64,000 bases of DNA from Arcicella sp043769985 (lineage in GTDB: Bacteria > Bacteroidota > Bacteroidia > Cytophagales > Spirosomataceae), in contig JAYVIV010000034.1 in assembly GCA_043769985.1 (NCBI GenBank), positions 24,840 to 88,839 of the forward strand, written 5' to 3'. Every line of letters starts with the position of its first letter. Position 1 is the stretch's first letter. The position numbers were made by a program, and so were the translations under genes. The notes beneath the pieces are model-generated. The model did no database searches. It saw only the letters and a list, made by a program, of their open reading frames with translations, and was not told the origin of the DNA. Shown piece by piece: positions 33,061 through 42,752 of the stretch.

Positions 33061-34200
33061 TTACCCCACCAATTCCTTCAAATCCTCATCATTCAACTGT
33101 TTCCGCACATCTGCCATCAGTAAAAAGCGAGTGTAAAGTTTGTCTAATTCTGGCTTTTCAAAATCAAAACCAATCAATTGCAAACGGTGGCGAAGGGCAG
33201 CACGACCCGAACGAGAAGTCAAAACGATTGCTGATGAAGGAACACCTACGTCCTCTGGTTTCATGATTTCATAAGTTTCTGAATGTTTCAAGAAACCGTC
33301 CTGATGAATACCTGACGAGTGTGCGAAGGCATTTGCTCCCACGATTGCCTTGTTCGCTTGCACAGGCATTCCCATCATGTTTGAGACCATCGTTGAAAAT
33401 GGGTACAAAAGTTGGGCGTTAATATCCGTATGAAAACCTAAATCTTTATGAATGTTTAAAATCATCGCAACCTCTTCCAATGAAGTATTTCCAGCTCGTT
33501 CGCCAATGCCATTTATCGTAACTTCCACTTGTCTCGCACCCGCTTGAATCCCTGCAATGGTATTGGCAGTGGCAAGTCCTAAGTCATTATGATTGTGCAT
33601 TGAAATGACCGCCTTGTGGATATTTGGCACATTTTCAAATAAATAATTAATGCGTTGGAACATCTGGTGGGGCAATAAATAACCCGTTGTATCAGGGAGA
33701 TTCACAACCGTTGCCCCCGCTTTGATTACCGCTTCAATCAGTTTAGCTAAGTATTCCAAATCCGCCCGACCTGCATCTTCGGCAAAAAACTCTACGTCTT
33801 CTACGAATGATTTGGCGTATTTTACTGCCCAAACACCACGTTCCAACATTTCCTCACGAGTAGAGTTAAATTTATGCACAATATGCGAATCAGAAGCACC
33901 TAAACCAGTATGAATTCTTGGATATTTAGCGTGTTTCAAAGCCGCCGCCGCCGCATCAATATCTTCTTTTTTCGCACGAGTCAGACCACAAACCGTTGCA
34001 TTTTTTACCAACTTAGCAATTGCCTCAACCGAACGGAAATCGCCTGGTGAAGAAATTGGGAAACCTGCCTCAATGATGTCCACGCCCAAGCGTTCGAGTT
34101 GTTCGGCAACTTGCAATTTCTCTTCGGTGTTCAATTGACATCCTGGCACTTGTTCGCCATCACGTAAAGTAGTATCGAATACTTGAATTTTCTGACTCAT
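33061..34200 (-). CDS. leuA: 2-isopropylmalate synthase (catalytic-domain-only form)
   Basis: First committed step of leucine synthesis: acetyl-CoA + 2-oxoisovalerate to 2-isopropylmalate. The 379-residue protein shows the DRE-TIM barrel motifs FDTTLRDGEQVPG (metal/substrate site, residues 8-20), EAGFPISSPGDF, and the metal-binding HNHNDLGLATAN; GANAFAHSSGIHQDG follows. It ends at about the point where the C-terminal regulatory LeuA dimer domain would begin, as in other Bacteroidota enzymes of this length, so classical leucine feedback is not expected. No other leu/ilv gene is adjacent. A good promoter lies upstream (34231-34262). Confidence 0.9.
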   Translation of the reverse strand: MSQKIQVFDTTLRDGEQVPGCQLNTEEKLQVAEQLERLGVDIIEAGFPISSPGDFRSVEAIAKLVKNATVCGLTRAKKEDIDAAAAALKHAKYPRIHTGLGASDSHIVHKFNSTREEMLERGVWAVKYAKSFVEDVEFFAEDAGRADLEYLAKLIEAVIKAGATVVNLPDTTGYLLPHQMFQRINYLFENVPNIHKAVISMHNHNDLGLATANTIAGIQAGARQVEVTINGIGERAGNTSLEEVAMILNIHKDLGFHTDINAQLLYPFSTMVSNMMGMPVQANKAIVGANAFAHSSGIHQDGFLKHSETYEIMKPEDVGVPSSAIVLTSRSGRAALRHRLQLIGFDFEKPELDKLYTRFLLMADVRKQLNDEDLKELVG

Positions 34201-34230
34201 GATTTTCTATGAATTTGTTTTTTTCTAAGT

Positions 34231-34262
34231 CAAAAATACATTTATGAATCTGTAAAAGCAAA
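34231..34262 (-). promoter_or_regulatory. leuA promoter, Bacteroidota consensus (TTTG-N20-TATTTTTG)
   Basis: On the minus strand a -33 TTTG (34259-34262) is followed after exactly 20 nt by a -7 TATTTTTG (34231-34238). Both match the TTTG/TAnnTTTG consensus of the primary Bacteroidota sigma factor, with a leader of about 25 nt. The remaining sequence up to the glucosidase stop (34496) is AT-rich and I see no gene or leader peptide in it. Confidence 0.6.
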
Positions 34263-34495
34263 TTTGTAAAATTAGGTTTATGGAATTAAAATCTAAATAT
34301 TCTTGTAAATTGGTTATTATTTAGAACACAAAACTTAATTATAGTTAAATTATAGAATTATAGTCTAAATTTTTGCAAAATACTATATCAATAATTTTTT
34401 ACAAATAAATCTTAAAAATAGTACATTTTTAAGATTGCAAAAATGGAATTTATTGTTTTTCTCGAAAATACTTGATTTATTTACTGAAAAACCTT

Positions 34496-37165
34496 CTACA
34501 TCACATCCGCCAAAACCCCTCTCTTCTCCTTAGAAACCGTTAAAATCAACTCTGCAATCAGTCCAGTCCAACCTGTTTGATGAGATGCTCCAAGACCTTT
34601 TCCAGTATCTCCGTCAAAGTATTCGTTGAAAAGAATTAAATCCTTAAAATGGGGGTCAGTTTGCAGTTTTTCATACTTTTCGTACATGGGTCGTCTTCCT
34701 TTTTCGTCTTGCGTAAAGATTTTTATTAAGCGTTCTGAAAGACACATTGCCGCCTCTTTTATACTCATCATTTCGCCCGAATCGGTCGGATATTCTACTT
34801 CATAATCGTTGCCATAATAGGTCTGGAATTTTAATAATGAATCCACTAAAAGGAAATTCATGGGAAACCAAATGGGGCCACGCCAATTGGAATTTCCCCC
34901 AAACATACTACCTGTTGATTCTGCGGGCGTATAGTCCACTTTCAAAACATCGCCATTCACACGGAATTGATAAGGATTTTCGAGATGATATTTTGATAAA
35001 GAGCGAATCCCGAAATCTGAAAGGAACTCTTTTTCGTCAAACATTCGCTTCATAATCATCTTCATTCGATGTCCCCGCAAAATGGCAAGTAAGCGGTTTT
35101 CCCCTTTTCCTGATTCATACCAACGAGAAATCAATCCTGCCAAATCAGGACGATTGTTCAACACCCATTCCACTCTGCGTTTGAAATCGGGCAGTTTTTC
35201 TAATAATTCAGGTGTAAGAATTTCTACGGCAAAAAGTGGAATTAGTCCAACCATCGACCTGATTTTCAATAACTTACTATCATTATTGGGTAAATGAAGC
35301 ATATCGTAATAAAACTGATCTTCTTCGTCCCAAAGACTAATATCATCTCCTCCCAACGACTGCATCGCTCCCGCAATATGCAAAAAGTGTTCAAAAAACT
35401 TAGAAGCCATATCCTGATAAACGGGACGTTCTAAAGCAATTTCACAGGCAATTCTGAGCATATTCAAACTGTACATTGCCATCCAACCCGTGCCGTCGGC
35501 TTGCTCCAAACGTCCACCCGTTGGCAAGGTTGAAGAACGATCAAAAACTCCGATATTATCCATTCCTAAGAAGCCTCCACCGAAGACATTATTGCCTCCT
35601 TCGTCTTTCAAATTTACCCACCACGTGAAATTGAGCAATAATTTATGGAAAATTCTTTCTAAAAAAGCAATGTCTCCTTTACCATTCATTTCCTTATCAA
35701 TTTCATAAACTTTCCAAGTTGCCCAAGCGTGAACGGGCGGATTCACGTCCGAAAATGACCACTCGTATGCAGGGATTTGTCCGTTCGGGTGCATATAATA
35801 TTCCCGCAAAACCACCGCCAACTGTCGTTTCGCAAAATTGGGGTCAACTCTTGCTAATGGAATGGTATGAAAAGCCAAATCCCAAGCTGCAAACCAAGGA
35901 TATTCCCATTTATCGGGCATTGAAAGAATGTTGGCAGCGTATAGATGTCTCCAACTGGCATTCCGTCCGTACTTACGATAGCCCGATGGTTCTGGCATGG
36001 CTGGGTCGCCTTTTATCCACTCATTTACGTTGTAATAATACCACTGTTTGGTCCACAACATTCCTGCATAAGCCTGACGCTGAATTTTCAATAATTCTTC
36101 ATCTTTTACGTCTTTTTGAACCTCATCATAAAAGATATTTCCTTCTCTAATTCGCTTTTCAAAGGTATCTTCAAAACCACCAAAAGGCTCCACAATTGAG
36201 TGGTCAACCAAACGCAAACGTACCGTTACGGACTCGCCAGCTTTCACGATTTTCTTATATTGAGCCGACGCTTTTGTGCCTATATCGTTGGGATTAACCG
36301 CTTTTTCATCATTTTCGACCACATAATCATTGATGCCATCTTTGGTATATGGAGAAAAATTGGCTACGCCATAAAGCCTTTCAAAATTGCTTTCGTTTTC
36401 AGTAAATAGGAGTTCATCAGCATCTTCGCAATAGAGTTTAAAAAGTCCTACATTACGATTATCAATCTCAATGGCTTTGTTCGAGATTCCCCGCATCATG
36501 GGTTTATATTTGAAATTATCATAACCCCAACTCCACGTATTTCTAAACCAAACTGTTGGCAAAATCGTGAGCGGTGCGTCTTTTTTACTACGATTATGAG
36601 CCGTTATTTTAATCAGAATATCCTGTTCGTCGGCTTTCGCATATTCAATAAAAACGTCAAAATATTCATCTTTCTCAAAAATACCTGTATCAAGTATCTC
36701 ATATTCAGGCTCTAAGCGAGAACGCTTACGACTTTCTTCCACTAATTTATCGTAGGGATATGCTTTAATGGGATATTTATAAAGCATTTTCATGTAGGAG
36801 TGTGTAGGCGTGGATTCGAGGTAATAATAGAGCTCTTTTACGTCTTCTCCGTGGTTTGAATCACTACCCGTCAATCCAAAAAAACGTTCTTTCAGAATAT
36901 GGTCGTTATGATTCCAGAGCGAAATGGCAAAACAAATATGTGATTTATTGTCAGAAATTCCCGCAATTCCTTCCTCACCCCAACGATAAGCAATTGAGCG
37001 AGCCATGTCGTGCGAAATAGCATTCCAAGCATCTTGATTGGGTGAATAATCTTCCCGAACTGTTCCCCATTGACGTTCTGAGAGGTAAGGCCCCCATTTT
37101 TTCCAGCCTTTATTATCTTCTCTTGTATTTAGCCTTAATTTCTCTGCGTTGATATTTTTACTCAT
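34496..37165 (-). CDS. GH63-like glucosidase (MGH1-like glycoside hydrolase)
   Basis: An 889-residue cytoplasmic protein without signal peptide. It opens with EDNKGWKKWGPYLSERQWGTVREDYS, the conserved start of a bacterial family related to eukaryotic processing alpha-glucosidase I (GH63). A beta-sandwich N-terminal domain (about 1-330) is followed by an (alpha/alpha)6 barrel (about 370-880) with PWFAAWDLAFHTIPLARVDP, QIPAYEWSFSDVNPPVHAWA, GFLGMDNIGVFDRSS and GGNSNWRGPIWFP. The acidic residues in AAWD and PAYEW are candidate catalytic acids. The likely role is cleavage of alpha-glucosides or storage oligosaccharides; substrate not established. Confidence 0.85.
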   Translation of the reverse strand: MSKNINAEKLRLNTREDNKGWKKWGPYLSERQWGTVREDYSPNQDAWNAISHDMARSIAYRWGEEGIAGISDNKSHICFAISLWNHNDHILKERFFGLTGSDSNHGEDVKELYYYLESTPTHSYMKMLYKYPIKAYPYDKLVEESRKRSRLEPEYEILDTGIFEKDEYFDVFIEYAKADEQDILIKITAHNRSKKDAPLTILPTVWFRNTWSWGYDNFKYKPMMRGISNKAIEIDNRNVGLFKLYCEDADELLFTENESNFERLYGVANFSPYTKDGINDYVVENDEKAVNPNDIGTKASAQYKKIVKAGESVTVRLRLVDHSIVEPFGGFEDTFEKRIREGNIFYDEVQKDVKDEELLKIQRQAYAGMLWTKQWYYYNVNEWIKGDPAMPEPSGYRKYGRNASWRHLYAANILSMPDKWEYPWFAAWDLAFHTIPLARVDPNFAKRQLAVVLREYYMHPNGQIPAYEWSFSDVNPPVHAWATWKVYEIDKEMNGKGDIAFLERIFHKLLLNFTWWVNLKDEGGNNVFGGGFLGMDNIGVFDRSSTLPTGGRLEQADGTGWMAMYSLNMLRIACEIALERPVYQDMASKFFEHFLHIAGAMQSLGGDDISLWDEEDQFYYDMLHLPNNDSKLLKIRSMVGLIPLFAVEILTPELLEKLPDFKRRVEWVLNNRPDLAGLISRWYESGKGENRLLAILRGHRMKMIMKRMFDEKEFLSDFGIRSLSKYHLENPYQFRVNGDVLKVDYTPAESTGSMFGGNSNWRGPIWFPMNFLLVDSLLKFQTYYGNDYEVEYPTDSGEMMSIKEAAMCLSERLIKIFTQDEKGRRPMYEKYEKLQTDPHFKDLILFNEYFDGDTGKGLGASHQTGWTGLIAELILTVSKEKRGVLADVM

Positions 37166-37581
37166 ATTTTTATATTATGTAAATGCCTATTGATTAAAAT
37201 TAGAGGTCATTATGAATCTATGCAAATATGTGCAAAGATTATTCGATATTTTGCAATAATGTGCAAAATATCATTCAAATTTAATGAAAAGCCTTTCATC
37301 ATTAACTAAATATCAAGAATAAATGGTTAGATAGTACGATTTTTTATTCAATGTGAGAAAAATATGGGATATGAGTAGTATGCTGGGAAGACGGCATGGC
37401 TCAAAGCAATGCCGACTTCATTTGGAAGTCTTTAAAGTATTAATTATTCAGTAAAGAAGCCTTTTCTAAGTTTCCACCACAAATTTCAATCCTTTTATCA
37501 TAAATTCATTGCGTTTATGGTTTTGGTTTCAGATATTTGGAAAAAATTCACGCTAACGCTTAATCCCCAAATTCTACTTCA
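37166..37581. other. 416-bp divergent intergenic region with a 10-bp dyad
   Basis: Lies between the divergently read glucosidase (-) and MG/plug gene (+), so it should hold both promoters. A perfect 10-bp inverted repeat GATATTTTGC / GCAAAATATC (37245-37254, 37263-37272) is flanked by direct TGTGCAAA units; this could be an operator. A second imperfect hairpin (GACGGCATGG / CAATGCCGAC) lies near 37391-37420. No ORF or RNA gene was recognised. Confidence 0.4.
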
Positions 37582-40092
37582 ATGAATCGAAAATTTTACG
37601 CTTTTTTAGCAATCGCATTCTGCATTACAACCGCCTTTACATTTACCCAAGAAGGTGAAAATCTTACCGAAAAAATCGTCAAAAAACTCGAAAAGTATCG
37701 TCTAATAACTCCCCAAGAAAAAGTTTATCTTCACTTCGACAAGCCCTATTACATGGCTGGCGAAACAATGTGGTTTAAAGGATACTTGTTTGATGGAATT
37801 TCCCATCAAATTGATTCTGTTAGTCGGGTGATGTATGTTGATTTGATTAATGAAATTACTGGAAAAACCATTGCCAGTCGTATCTTGAATTGTGATGGCT
37901 CAACCCACGGAGACATCGCACTGCCTGATAGTTTGGAAGAAGGCGTTTATCAGATTCGGGCTTATACCAATTATATGAGAAATTATTCTGAAGAATACTT
38001 TTTTCATCAAGATTTTAAGATTTACCAAGGCTCCATAAAAAATCGTTTAACCGACTCAAATGCCAAAAAAATGACCGAAGCTGCTGATGTTCAGTTCTTT
38101 CCAGAAGGTGGCAATTCAGTAGTTGGTTTAGACTCAAGAATTGGTTTTAAAGCACTAAATGTTTTGGGTAAAGGCGTTGAAATTCAAGGGTTTGTATTAG
38201 ATAACGTCAAAGATACTGTGGTTGCTTTTCAGTCGGAACACTTGGGGATGGGGGTCTTTAACTATACTCCAGAATCTCAAAAAACTTACATGGCTTATGT
38301 GAAAGATAGTGACGGGAAGTATCGTCAATTTGGATTGCCTAATGCTTATGAACAAGGTTTTACGATGGCAGTTGATAACATCTCAAACAAAGAAAAAGTA
38401 AAAGTTTTTATATCGAATAATTCTCCAAAACCTGCCGATATATCTTCCGAAATTGTGGTAGTTGCTCATCAAAGAGGACAGCTTTGTTTTATGGCAAAAG
38501 GCAACGAAACTCAGAAGTCTTTCGGACTTTCAATTCCTAAAAATAAAATCCCAGCTGATGGCATCGTGCAAATCACTTTGATGAATGCCAAAGGTGAACC
38601 TCTTTGCGAACGGTTAATTTTTAATAATCAAAATAGACAAATCAACTTAAAAATTACTCCTGACAAAGCTAATTATAAGATTAGAGAAAAAGTTACGGTC
38701 AGTTTGGAAGCAACTGATGCCGAAGGAAAACCCGTGGAAGGTAATTTTTCAGTGGCAGTCACGGATGCAAGTCAAGTAATTGCCGACGCTCACCAAGAAA
38801 ATTTGTTAACGTATCTTTTGTTAAGTTCCGATGTAAGTAATTTATCGGGTACGGATTATTATTCTGCCTTGCGGGGAAATATCGAACAACCTGCCTATTA
38901 TTTTGATAAAGAGAATACTATTGCCAATCGTCATTTAGATTTATTGATGATGACCCAAGGCTGGCGAAGATTCATTTGGCGAGAATTAATGACTGATAAA
39001 GAACCAAAAATCAATTATTTCATAGAAACTGGCTTGGAAATAACGGGAACGGCTCTGAAACCGAATGGAAAAATTGCAGAAAAAGTAACATTGACTATGA
39101 TGTTAAAGAAAGAAAAAACAAATCCTCAGCTTCAATTCGGAGTAACCGACTCCTTAGGTAGATATGGTTTTTATGGGTTAGATTTTTATGATACCACCCA
39201 AGTTTTCATTCAAGGAACGAAGCAAAACGGAGGGAAGAATTTAGAGGTAATTATAAATCCTCAAACACCTGCACCGAAAGTTAGAATCGTGAAAATTCCA
39301 TATAATCCAATGGAATTTAATACGCAAGATTTAGCAGATTTTTTGAAAAAAGCCAATGATGCGATTGAATTAGAAAAGAAATTGAAACTCAACAAAGACC
39401 AAATGTTAGAAGAGGTGGTTGTGAAAGCAAAAAAATACGAAGAACCCGATACTCGCAAAATTTATGGTCGAGCCAGCAACTCAATCAAGGTAGATCAAAT
39501 TCTTTGTTCTGGTGCAACAAGTGTTTTTCAAATGATTCAAGGGCGAGTGCCGGGTGTGCAAGTTTCGCCCGATGGACAAGGTGGTTTCAAAGTAATAATT
39601 AGAGGTATTTCAACATTAATGGGCAGTTCAGATCCACTATTTTTGTTAGATGGTGTGCCTGTGGATGGTGGAACAATTTCTTCGATTAATCCCTGTGACG
39701 TAGATGCCATTGATGTATTGAAAGGAGCAGATGCAGGCATTTTTGGTTCACAGGCAGCCAATGGCGTTATTGCCATTTTGACTAAAAGAGGAGGCAGTAG
39801 TTACGATTATTCGAAAGATGCAGCTTTAGGCGTGACTAACCAGAAACGAATGGGCTATAATGTTCCTCGAGAGTTTTATGCCCCAAAATATGACGTAAAT
39901 ATTGCTGACCACGTGCGTCCAGATTTCCGTTCAACGCTTCATTGGCAACCAAACGTCAGAACCGATGCCAATGGAAAAGCAAGCCTAACTTACTGGAATA
40001 CAGATGCTAAGGCAACGATGAGAATTATTGCTGAGGGTGTTTCCACGCAAGGATTTGTTGGTGTTGGGAAGGGGGAATATGGGGTGAAGTAA
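37582..40092 (+). CDS. MG-domain protein with an isolated TonB plug domain
   Basis: An 836-residue exported protein with a signal peptide (about 1-20). Residues about 40-130 form an MG2/macroglobulin-like domain (EKVYLHFDKPYYMAGETMWFKGYL). More beta-sandwich domains follow (ITPDKANYKIREKVTVSLEATD at about 355-400, WRRFIWRE near 465). Residues about 640-735 are a TonB plug (FQMIQGRVPGVQVSP, VIIRGISTLMGSSDPLFLLDGVPV, INPCDVDAIDVLKGADAGIFGSQAANGVIAILTKRG). The C-terminus resumes an A2M-like fold (RSTLHWQPNVRTDANGKASLTYWNTDA). There is no barrel, so it cannot be a receptor itself; it may dock to or regulate TonB-dependent systems. The family is widespread in Cytophagales with unknown function. 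Confidence 0.82.
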   Translation: MNRKFYAFLAIAFCITTAFTFTQEGENLTEKIVKKLEKYRLITPQEKVYLHFDKPYYMAGETMWFKGYLFDGISHQIDSVSRVMYVDLINEITGKTIASRILNCDGSTHGDIALPDSLEEGVYQIRAYTNYMRNYSEEYFFHQDFKIYQGSIKNRLTDSNAKKMTEAADVQFFPEGGNSVVGLDSRIGFKALNVLGKGVEIQGFVLDNVKDTVVAFQSEHLGMGVFNYTPESQKTYMAYVKDSDGKYRQFGLPNAYEQGFTMAVDNISNKEKVKVFISNNSPKPADISSEIVVVAHQRGQLCFMAKGNETQKSFGLSIPKNKIPADGIVQITLMNAKGEPLCERLIFNNQNRQINLKITPDKANYKIREKVTVSLEATDAEGKPVEGNFSVAVTDASQVIADAHQENLLTYLLLSSDVSNLSGTDYYSALRGNIEQPAYYFDKENTIANRHLDLLMMTQGWRRFIWRELMTDKEPKINYFIETGLEITGTALKPNGKIAEKVTLTMMLKKEKTNPQLQFGVTDSLGRYGFYGLDFYDTTQVFIQGTKQNGGKNLEVIINPQTPAPKVRIVKIPYNPMEFNTQDLADFLKKANDAIELEKKLKLNKDQMLEEVVVKAKKYEEPDTRKIYGRASNSIKVDQILCSGATSVFQMIQGRVPGVQVSPDGQGGFKVIIRGISTLMGSSDPLFLLDGVPVDGGTISSINPCDVDAIDVLKGADAGIFGSQAANGVIAILTKRGGSSYDYSKDAALGVTNQKRMGYNVPREFYAPKYDVNIADHVRPDFRSTLHWQPNVRTDANGKASLTYWNTDAKATMRIIAEGVSTQGFVGVGKGEYGVK

Positions 40093-40195
40093 AGGAGAAT
40101 GGAAAATGAAGGAAGGGAGGAAGGGGAAATTAGTTTCCATTTTCCTCCCTTTCTCCTTTTTTACTTTCCTCCTTTCAACTAACTTTGCAGAAAAA

Positions 40196-40558
40196 ATGCT
40201 CCGAATAATTCTCCTTACAATTGCCTTTGGAATACTATTTTATATTGCCCCAGAAATAGGACTTTCCCAATATGTCCATGCTCAGAAATGGGTCATTTTA
40301 TCCTTCTTTTTTGCCATCTTCTACCTCAACCATATTCTCATGCAAATGGGGTTCGCAAAGAACCGTGAAAACTTTGTTCAATACTACTTAGGGAGCATAA
40401 CTGGGCGTTTGATCCTAAGCCTGATTTTTATCGGAACTTACGTCTATTTGGGTACTCCCGACCTAAATACTTTCATAATCGACTTTTTTGTACTCTATTT
40501 ATGTTACACAGGTTTTGAAATATTCGGATTGTTTAGTAAATTGCGTGACTTTTCGTAA
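40196..40558 (+). CDS. AtpI-like small membrane protein upstream of atpB
   Basis: A 120-residue protein with four predicted TM segments (about 3-18, 31-51, 67-86, 92-112). I chose the ATG at 40196 (MLRIILLTIAFG); the longer frame is translated from a purine-rich palindromic stretch at 40093-40170. Its position directly before atpB and its small four-helix form match the F0F1 accessory protein (AtpI/UncI type) that helps c-ring assembly, but sequence motifs are weak and the assignment depends on context. Confidence 0.6.
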   Translation: MLRIILLTIAFGILFYIAPEIGLSQYVHAQKWVILSFFFAIFYLNHILMQMGFAKNRENFVQYYLGSITGRLILSLIFIGTYVYLGTPDLNTFIIDFFVLYLCYTGFEIFGLFSKLRDFS

Positions 40559-40660
40559 GGAATGAATCAATGATTTTTGCAACTCATTGATAATCAGTGC
40601 GAAGGAACAAAACCAAGTTAAGAATATAATTTATAATCAACCATATACTTCAAAGAAGCC

Positions 40661-41734
40661 GTGAACAAGAAAGTGTATTTTTCAAATATTTTTGCTTTTT
40701 TATTTTTAATTTCAAGCACTCTTTTTGCCCAAGAAATTCATAGTGATTCTACTGCAACCACCGAAGCTACAGAAGCACATACAATAGGCGAGGAACATGG
40801 TGAAGAAGCAGAGGCTTTTAACCCTGGTAAGATGATGATGGAGCATATTGCAGATGAACATGAGTGGCATTTTGCGACTTCTGGACACACGCATTACTCA
40901 ATTCCACTACCTTGCATCGTTTGGAATAAAGGAGGATTTAAGTTTTTCTCATCAACCAAATTTAAGGATGAACACCATGAAAATACTGCCACTTACGAAG
41001 GCTTAAAATTAGAGGAAGGCAAAATCGTTGCGGAAGATGGTTCGTTCGTGTTGGACTTGTCAATTACCAAAAATGTAGCCTCTTTATTAATCAGTGTAAT
41101 TCTTTTATTGACAATCTTCTTCACCATTGCAAAATCATACAAAACTCGTGTTGGTAAAGCCCCATCAGGTTTGCAATCAGCATTTGAACCAATCATCGTA
41201 TTTATTCGTGACGAAGTAGCGAAAACCAATATCGGCGAAAAACACTACAGACGTTTTGTTCCGTATTTACTCACAGTATTTTTCTTCATCCTTTTCAATA
41301 ATATGTTGGGTCTTCTTCCAGGAAGTGCCAACGTAACAGGAAATATCGCCATCACTCTGGTATTGGCAGTAATCGCTTTCTTCGTAACAAACCTAAGTGC
41401 AAAAAGCACATATTGGGGACACATTTTTGCGATGCCAGGCGTTCCGAAATGGTTATTAGTTTTATTAACTCCCGTAGAAATCATCGGTGTTTTTATGAAG
41501 CCAATTTCATTAATGATTCGTCTTTTTGCTAACATTACAGCGGGTCATTTAATCCTTTTAAGTTTAATTGCTTTAATCTTTATCTTCAAAAGTATTGGAG
41601 TAGCAGCAATTGCAGTTCCATTCTCAGTTTTCATGAACTTGATTGAGATTTTGGTAGCGTTCTTACAGGCTTATATTTTTACCGTTTTAGTTTCAACATA
41701 TATCGGAGCTGCTGTTGAAGAAGCACATCATTAA
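40661..41734 (+). CDS. atpB: ATP synthase F0 subunit a
   Basis: A 357-residue proton-channel subunit. It starts with GTG and has a signal peptide (MNKKVYFSNIFAFLFLISSTLFAQ) and a His/Glu-rich extracytoplasmic N-terminal region (EEHGEEAEAFNPGKMMMEHIADEHEWHF), both typical of Bacteroidota AtpB and absent from E. coli. The essential channel arginine is in LMIRLFANITAGHL, followed by NLIEILVAFLQAYIFTVLVSTYI. It forms the two half-channels that pass protons to the c-ring. First core gene of the partial atp operon here. Confidence 0.93.
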   Translation: MNKKVYFSNIFAFLFLISSTLFAQEIHSDSTATTEATEAHTIGEEHGEEAEAFNPGKMMMEHIADEHEWHFATSGHTHYSIPLPCIVWNKGGFKFFSSTKFKDEHHENTATYEGLKLEEGKIVAEDGSFVLDLSITKNVASLLISVILLLTIFFTIAKSYKTRVGKAPSGLQSAFEPIIVFIRDEVAKTNIGEKHYRRFVPYLLTVFFFILFNNMLGLLPGSANVTGNIAITLVLAVIAFFVTNLSAKSTYWGHIFAMPGVPKWLLVLLTPVEIIGVFMKPISLMIRLFANITAGHLILLSLIALIFIFKSIGVAAIAVPFSVFMNLIEILVAFLQAYIFTVLVSTYIGAAVEEAHH

Positions 41735-41774
41735 AATAGTATTTTCAAATTTTCAAATATAAATAATTACAATC

Positions 41775-42014
41775 ATGTCAATGTTATTAGAAGTTTCACA
41801 AGCATTAGGTTTAGCAGGTATCGGTGCAGGTTTAGCAGCAATTGGTGCAGGTGTTGGTATTGGTAGAATCGGTGGTTCAGCAATGGATGCAATCGCCCGC
41901 CAGCCAGAAGCATCTGGAAAAATTCAAGGAGCTATGTTAATCGTTGCAGCCTTCGTTGAGGCGGTTGCTCTTTTTGCAGCAGTAATCTGTTTGTTGGTAA
42001 CTACAAAGGCGTAG
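41775..42014 (+). CDS. atpE: ATP synthase F0 subunit c
   Basis: A 79-residue hairpin of two TM helices. The Gly-rich first helix is GLAGIGAGLAAIGAGVGIG, the polar loop ARQPEASGK, and the second helix has the proton-binding Glu in AAFVEAVALFAAV. The Na+-type ligands (Gln in helix 1 and Glu-Thr/Ser in helix 2) are absent, so the enzyme is most likely H+-coupled. It assembles as the multimeric rotor ring. A hairpin 100 nt downstream may help set its higher expression. Confidence 0.95.
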   Translation: MSMLLEVSQALGLAGIGAGLAAIGAGVGIGRIGGSAMDAIARQPEASGKIQGAMLIVAAFVEAVALFAAVICLLVTTKA

Positions 42015-42117
42015 GAACCAACTCAGTTATCAGTGAATAGTTATTAGTTAATCGTTGAGAGATAGTTTTGACTCATTTAGCTTTTAATATATTTTCATTG
42101 ATAATTAAAAATCTTAT

Positions 42118-42156
42118 AATCAGCATACGTCGCATTAGGCAAGTATGCTGATTTTT
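42118..42156 (+). promoter_or_regulatory. Hairpin with T run in the atpE-atpF gap (possible attenuator)
   Basis: An 11-bp stem (AATCAGCATAC / GTATGCTGATT) with a 14-nt loop and a following TTTT run sits inside the operon, 100 nt after atpE and 90 nt before atpF. It looks like a partial terminator or an RNA 3'-end stabiliser that would raise atpE mRNA over downstream genes. Confidence 0.5.
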
Positions 42157-42249
42157 ATTAGAAATTTAAAAGACGATTTGTCTTTAATTACTATACAAGA
42201 AACTCATAGCTGATTGAACAAGTTTCCCAGCTATTTAACAACCAAAACC

Positions 42250-42750
42250 ATGTTAGTTTCAATCTTAGAACCAGCCCTTGGTCTGATAATCTGGCAATTA
42301 GTAATATTCGGCGTATTGTTTTTTATTTTAGCAAAGTTTGCTTGGAAACCAATTATGTCTGCATTGCAGGAGCGTGAAGCCTCAATTGATGATGCTCTTT
42401 CGTTAGCGGCAAAGACTCGTCAAGAAATGACCGATTTGAAAGCAGGCAATGAACAACTTATCGCACAAGCCCGGGCTGAACGTGACAGAGTTTTAAAAGA
42501 AGCCAAAGAAGCCGCAGATTCGATGATTTCACAAGCAAAAGCAGATGCTCAAAAAGCAGGTGCAGAAGAGATCGAAAAGGCTCGTGCCGCTTTCAATCAA
42601 GAGAAAATTAATGCCGTAGCCTCTTTGAGAAAAGAGACAGCGAAATTGTCTTTAGAAATTGCAGAGAAAGTATTGCGTAATCAATTATCTGATCCAAAAG
42701 CTCAGGAGAGTTTAGTATCAAGCCTTTTAGCAGACGCTAAACTCAATTAA
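42250..42750 (+). CDS. atpF: ATP synthase F0 subunit b
   Basis: A 166-residue stator subunit from the ATG at 42250. An upstream TTG adds 12 residues without support. One N-terminal TM helix (about 8-28, ALGLIIWQLVIFGVLFFILAKFAWKP) is followed by a long charged helical domain (about 35-166, EREASIDDALSLAAKTRQEM and onward) that dimerises as the peripheral stalk and ends at the delta-binding C-terminus. atpH follows after a 180-bp spacer. Confidence 0.93.
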   Translation: MLVSILEPALGLIIWQLVIFGVLFFILAKFAWKPIMSALQEREASIDDALSLAAKTRQEMTDLKAGNEQLIAQARAERDRVLKEAKEAADSMISQAKADAQKAGAEEIEKARAAFNQEKINAVASLRKETAKLSLEIAEKVLRNQLSDPKAQESLVSSLLADAKLN

Positions 42751-42752
42751 TA

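Noticed and set aside
33061..34200. leuA truncated by mutation
   Set aside because: The protein ends cleanly after the catalytic region, as in other Bacteroidota enzymes of about 380-390 residues, and the gene has a proper terminator; the short form is normal for the phylum.
40106..40195. Longer start for the AtpI-like gene
   Set aside because: The extra 30 residues come from a purine-rich palindromic stretch, and a good ATG follows at 40196.
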